Origin: Leptonema sp964619535 | GTDB lineage: Bacteria > Spirochaetota > Leptospiria > Leptospirales > Leptonemataceae | Assembly: GCA_964619535.1 (NCBI GenBank) | Contig: CAZUEX010000010.1 | Location: 62,001-126,000 of the forward strand | Direction: 5' to 3' | Length of the DNA: 64,000 bases | Shown here: one piece after another, positions 61,747-64,000 of the stretch | How positions within the stretch are numbered: position 1 is the first letter of the stretch | Layout: every line of letters begins with the position of its first letter | The notes under the pieces: model-generated | Told to the model about the DNA's origin: nothing | The model's input: the letters and a program-made list of their open reading frames with translations, nothing else | Databases searched by the model: none | Made by a program: the position numbers and the translations under genes

Positions 61747-62166
61747 ATGCCTGAGGATGCTCACTATACAACCGGCGAACTGGCTCGTCGGGCCGGCGTA
61801 AGCCAGCGTACCATACGATACTACGAAGAGCTGGGCCTGGTCCAGCCCGCTTCACGTTTGCCTGGCGGTCGCCGTATCTTTACAGAGGATGCCCTGCAGC
61901 GCCTGCGCTTTATCAGTCGCCTGAAAAAGGTTGGGCTTAGCCTGGAAGAGATGCATCACATCAATCAGGTCTTCACCATCAATCAGTCCACGACGATCAT
62001 GCTTCAGGAAGTGGATTGCATCTTACAGGATCATCTGCTGCGCATCGAACAGCAGAAAAAGGATCTTGAGCAGGCCGAAAAGGAAATCGAAGACTTTCGA
62101 CGGCAGATCCAGCTGCGCATCCGTAAGCTGAACAAACAGACCGAAACGACCGGCGCCGAACAGTAA
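61747..62166 (+). CDS. MerR-family regulator, LiuR-like
   Basis: The 139-residue protein has an N-terminal winged helix (YTTGELARRAGVSQRTIRYY, EELGLVQPASRLPGGRRIFT) and a C-terminal dimerisation coiled coil (LQDHLLRIEQQKKDLEQAEK, EIEDFRRQIQLRIRKL). No metal-binding cysteines are in the usual positions, so it is not a metal sensor. LiuR-type members repress leucine and fatty-acid degradation genes through the palindrome TTACGTTAACGTAA; exactly such a site lies 57 bases downstream in the promoter of an acyl-CoA dehydrogenase gene, followed by a carboxylase gene. I chose ATG 61747; an in-frame TTG at 61696 adds 17 residues that overlap the SPOR gene end. The effector is probably an acyl-CoA. Confidence 0.85.
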   Translation: MPEDAHYTTGELARRAGVSQRTIRYYEELGLVQPASRLPGGRRIFTEDALQRLRFISRLKKVGLSLEEMHHINQVFTINQSTTIMLQEVDCILQDHLLRIEQQKKDLEQAEKEIEDFRRQIQLRIRKLNKQTETTGAEQ

Positions 62167-62210
62167 CCCTTTTGCTTAACCGGCGCAGCCGTATTCACCG
62201 AATTTCTCTC

Positions 62211-62238
62211 TTGACCTGATCTTTACGTTAACGTAAGG
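62211..62238 (+). promoter_or_regulatory. LiuR-type operator within the acyl-CoA dehydrogenase promoter
   Basis: TTACGTTAACGTAA (62223-62236) is a perfect 14-bp palindrome like the known LiuR box. A TTGACC -35-like hexamer lies at 62211-62216, so the palindrome fills the spacer towards a possible -10 near 62234, the usual MerR-family geometry. The gene starts at 62246. Confidence 0.8.
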
Positions 62239-62245
62239 TGGCCCC

Positions 62246-63403
62246 ATGAATTTCGACCTGAGTCCTGAACAGGAAGCCCTTCGTCAGAATGTTCGTAGCT
62301 TTGCAGAGACACATATTGCGCCTGTAGCGGCGGAGCTTGACGAGAAAGAAGAATTCTCTTATGAGCTGACGGCCCGCATGGCGGAGATCGGCCTTTTTGG
62401 CATGGTCATCCCCGAAGAATACGGGGGACAGGGCCTGGATTATCTGTCCTACATTATTGCTGTGGAAGAGCTGGCCCGCGTGGACGCTTCGCAGGCGGCG
62501 ACGATTGCGGCGGATAACTCCCTTGGTATCAATCCTATCTATTACTTTGGCAATGAAGAACAGAAACGATACTGGCTGCCTCCGCTTTGCTCGGGTAAGA
62601 TGCTTGCGGCCTTTGGTCTGACCGAGCCCGATGCAGGTTCCGATGCCTCTGCCTCTCGCACAACGGCCGTGCAGGATGGCAATGAATGGGTTATCAATGG
62701 CTCAAAGATGTTCATTACGAATGCCGCCACAGACATCACAGGCGTGATTATCGTGCAGGCCGTCACGGACCGCCGTCCTGATGGTCGACCCGAGCTTTCC
62801 TGTTTTCTGCTTCCGGCTGACACAAAAGGCCTGGAGGCCCGTACTCTGCATGGCAAGATGGTATGGCGTGCCTCGAATACCGCGCAGCTTTTTTTCAACG
62901 ATTGTCGCGTGCCAGCATCGAATATGCTCGGTCAACGTGGCGAAGGATTCAAGCAGATGATGCGTACACTGGACGGTGGTCGGCTGTCCATCGCGGCGAT
63001 GGGTCTTGGCGGAGCGCAGGGAGCCTTCGAGCTTGGATTGAAATACGCAAAAGAACGCCAGCAATTTGGCCGCCCCATCGGGGAGTTTCAGGCAAATGCC
63101 TTTAAGATAGCCGACATGGCCTTACAGGTAGAGGCAGCCCGTAACATGCTGTATCGCGCCTGCTTCCTGGCCGATCAGGGAAGGCCTTACGGTCAGGCCG
63201 GGGCCATGGCAAAACTATTCTGTTCTGAGGTGATGCGCATGTGCGTGCACCATGCACAGCAGCTGCACGGTGGGTACGGCCTGATGAAAGAGTATGCCAT
63301 CGAGCGCTTTTATCGCGATCAAAGACTTCTGGAAGTGGGCGAAGGCACATCCGAGATTCAGCGTCTGGTCATTGCCCGATCGCTGGGCCTGAATGTTCGC
63401 TAA
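62246..63403 (+). CDS. acyl-CoA dehydrogenase, possibly isovaleryl/short-chain type
   Basis: The 385-residue flavoenzyme introduces the alpha-beta double bond in acyl-CoA. Typical segments are the N-terminal FDLSPEQEALRQNVRSFAET, FGMVIPEEYGGQG, AFGLTEPDAGSDASASRTTA (FAD and substrate contacts), WVINGSKMFITNA, and the FAD-binding RQQFGRPIGEFQANAFKIAD. The C-terminal HGGYGLMKEYAIERFYRDQR is followed by VGEGTSEIQRLVIARSL. The usual active-site glutamate region for short/medium-chain types is YGLMKEYAIERFYRD; the isovaleryl type has the catalytic Glu elsewhere, so the exact class is not certain. Location behind a LiuR site and before a methylcrotonyl-CoA carboxylase subunit favours leucine breakdown (LiuA/IVD). 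Confidence 0.9.
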   Translation: MNFDLSPEQEALRQNVRSFAETHIAPVAAELDEKEEFSYELTARMAEIGLFGMVIPEEYGGQGLDYLSYIIAVEELARVDASQAATIAADNSLGINPIYYFGNEEQKRYWLPPLCSGKMLAAFGLTEPDAGSDASASRTTAVQDGNEWVINGSKMFITNAATDITGVIIVQAVTDRRPDGRPELSCFLLPADTKGLEARTLHGKMVWRASNTAQLFFNDCRVPASNMLGQRGEGFKQMMRTLDGGRLSIAAMGLGGAQGAFELGLKYAKERQQFGRPIGEFQANAFKIADMALQVEAARNMLYRACFLADQGRPYGQAGAMAKLFCSEVMRMCVHHAQQLHGGYGLMKEYAIERFYRDQRLLEVGEGTSEIQRLVIARSLGLNVR

Positions 63404-63429
63404 AGGTAGGTTCCGGATTCGGAGGAAGC

Positions 63430-64000
63430 ATGGCTATACTGGAAAGTAAGATCCAGACGGGATCGGAACAGTTTCGCGAAAACGCAGCATTCCACAGGAA
63501 GCTTGTAGCCGAGCTAAAGGAACGTTCTGCTGCTGTGCGTGCAGGAGGGTCCGAAAAGGCCGTGGCGCTTCACCGTAGCAGGGGAAAGCTTACGGCCAGG
63601 GAACGCATCGATGCATTGATCGATCCAGGCTCGTCCTTTCTGGAATTCTCTACCCTCGCTGCCTTCGACATGTACGGAGGAGAGGTGCCATCTGCCGGCA
63701 TCGTAACGGGCATAGGCCTGGTCGAAGGAATGGAATGCGTCATTGTGGCTAACGATGCTACCGTAAAGGGAGGCACCTATTTCCCGATGACGGTAAAGAA
63801 GCACCTGCGCGCCCAGGAGATTGCAGAGCAAAACTATCTGCCATGCATCTACCTGGTCGATTCAGGTGGAGCCCATCTGCCGTCGCAGGCCGATGTGTTT
63901 CCCGATCGAGATCATTTCGGTCGCATCTTTTTTAACCAGGCGAGGATGAGTGCGAAAGGCATTCCGCAGATTGCCGTTGTGATGGGTTCGTGTACGGCCG
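63430..64000 (+). CDS. liuB: methylcrotonyl-CoA carboxylase beta subunit (3' end outside window)
   Basis: The first 190 residues are visible. They show the carboxyltransferase N-terminal domain: QFRENAAFHRKLVAELKERS, HRSRGKLTARERIDALIDPG, SAGIVTGIGLVEGMECVIVA, ANDATVKGGTYFPMTVKKHL, RAQEIAEQNYLPCIYLVDSG, and GKG-type SAKGIPQIAVVMGSCTA. The KGGTYFPMTVKKHLRAQEIA and SGGAHLPSQADVFPDRDHFG segments are those of 3-methylcrotonyl-CoA carboxylase beta, distinct from propionyl-CoA carboxylase. The biotin-dependent step of leucine catabolism follows isovaleryl-CoA dehydrogenase, matching the gene order. The start at ATG 63430 has a GGAGG site 6 bases upstream; the gap to the dehydrogenase is 26 bases, so they form one unit. 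Confidence 0.9.
   Translation, partial: MAILESKIQTGSEQFRENAAFHRKLVAELKERSAAVRAGGSEKAVALHRSRGKLTARERIDALIDPGSSFLEFSTLAAFDMYGGEVPSAGIVTGIGLVEGMECVIVANDATVKGGTYFPMTVKKHLRAQEIAEQNYLPCIYLVDSGGAHLPSQADVFPDRDHFGRIFFNQARMSAKGIPQIAVVMGSCTA

Overview
The window looks like chromosomal DNA of a free-living, diderm spirochaete of the order Leptospirales. A Leptonema-like organism is my best guess. This is inferred from gene style, not from a marker gene: two outer-membrane beta-barrel proteins, a gmhA-type heptose gene, bacterial XPB helicase, many SpoIIE/GAF/STAS and two-component proteins, three long-chain acyl-CoA ligases and a fatty-acid/leucine oxidation gene set. Base composition is even throughout and slightly GC-rich by eye. 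I see no insertion sequence, prophage, integrase or CRISPR array.

Layout. 1-4.2 kb: end of a porin-like gene, a CoA-binding protein, a LURP-one-like gene broken by an in-frame stop, and glnA behind a well-formed sigma-54 promoter. 4.3-8.1 kb: a leftward run gmhA, ROK kinase, small membrane protein, VWA-FHA protein, small protein. 8.3-16.9 kb: a hypothetical gene, a frameshifted 7TM/SpoIIE phosphatase, a DUF4332 protein, 3-hydroxyacyl-CoA dehydrogenase, a chemotaxis receptor, a TPR protein and a polytopic membrane protein. 16.9-21.5 kb: a very large secreted protein built of tandem aromatic repeats, then a small anchored protein. 21.8-30.2 kb: a signalling block with a leftward Nudix-ABC fusion, a double-transmitter hybrid kinase and a NarL-type regulator, and a divergent hybrid kinase (with a stop-interrupted leader region) plus a diguanylate cyclase. 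30.2-33.8 kb: SrkA-like kinase, rRNA methyltransferase and a membrane protein.

34.0-42.0 kb: two tandem acyl-CoA ligases behind a perfect palindrome, XPB helicase overlapping a short-chain dehydrogenase, two tandem peptide deformylases and tRNA-Ala(GGC). 42.1-49.0 kb: a TPR/nuclease-fold protein, a GAF-SpoIIE-HATPase protein, a STAS antagonist (together a partner-switching module) and a glycogen-debranching-type glycosidase. 49.1-55.5 kb: a third acyl-CoA ligase, pyrF and sdhCAB. 55.6-64.0 kb: a porin behind a strong promoter and a Fur-like box, phosphoglucomutase, an ArgD-like aminotransferase, a SPOR protein, and a LiuR-type MerR regulator whose palindromic site lies in the promoter of an acyl-CoA dehydrogenase and a methylcrotonyl-CoA carboxylase beta subunit (cut by the window end).

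The metabolic theme is acyl-CoA oxidation feeding succinate dehydrogenase. The second theme is dense regulation. Three genes are clearly interrupted by stops or a frameshift and a fourth locus may be; all need read-level confirmation before they are called pseudogenes. The most unusual items are the giant repeat protein, the Nudix-ABC fusion and the kinase with two different transmitter modules.
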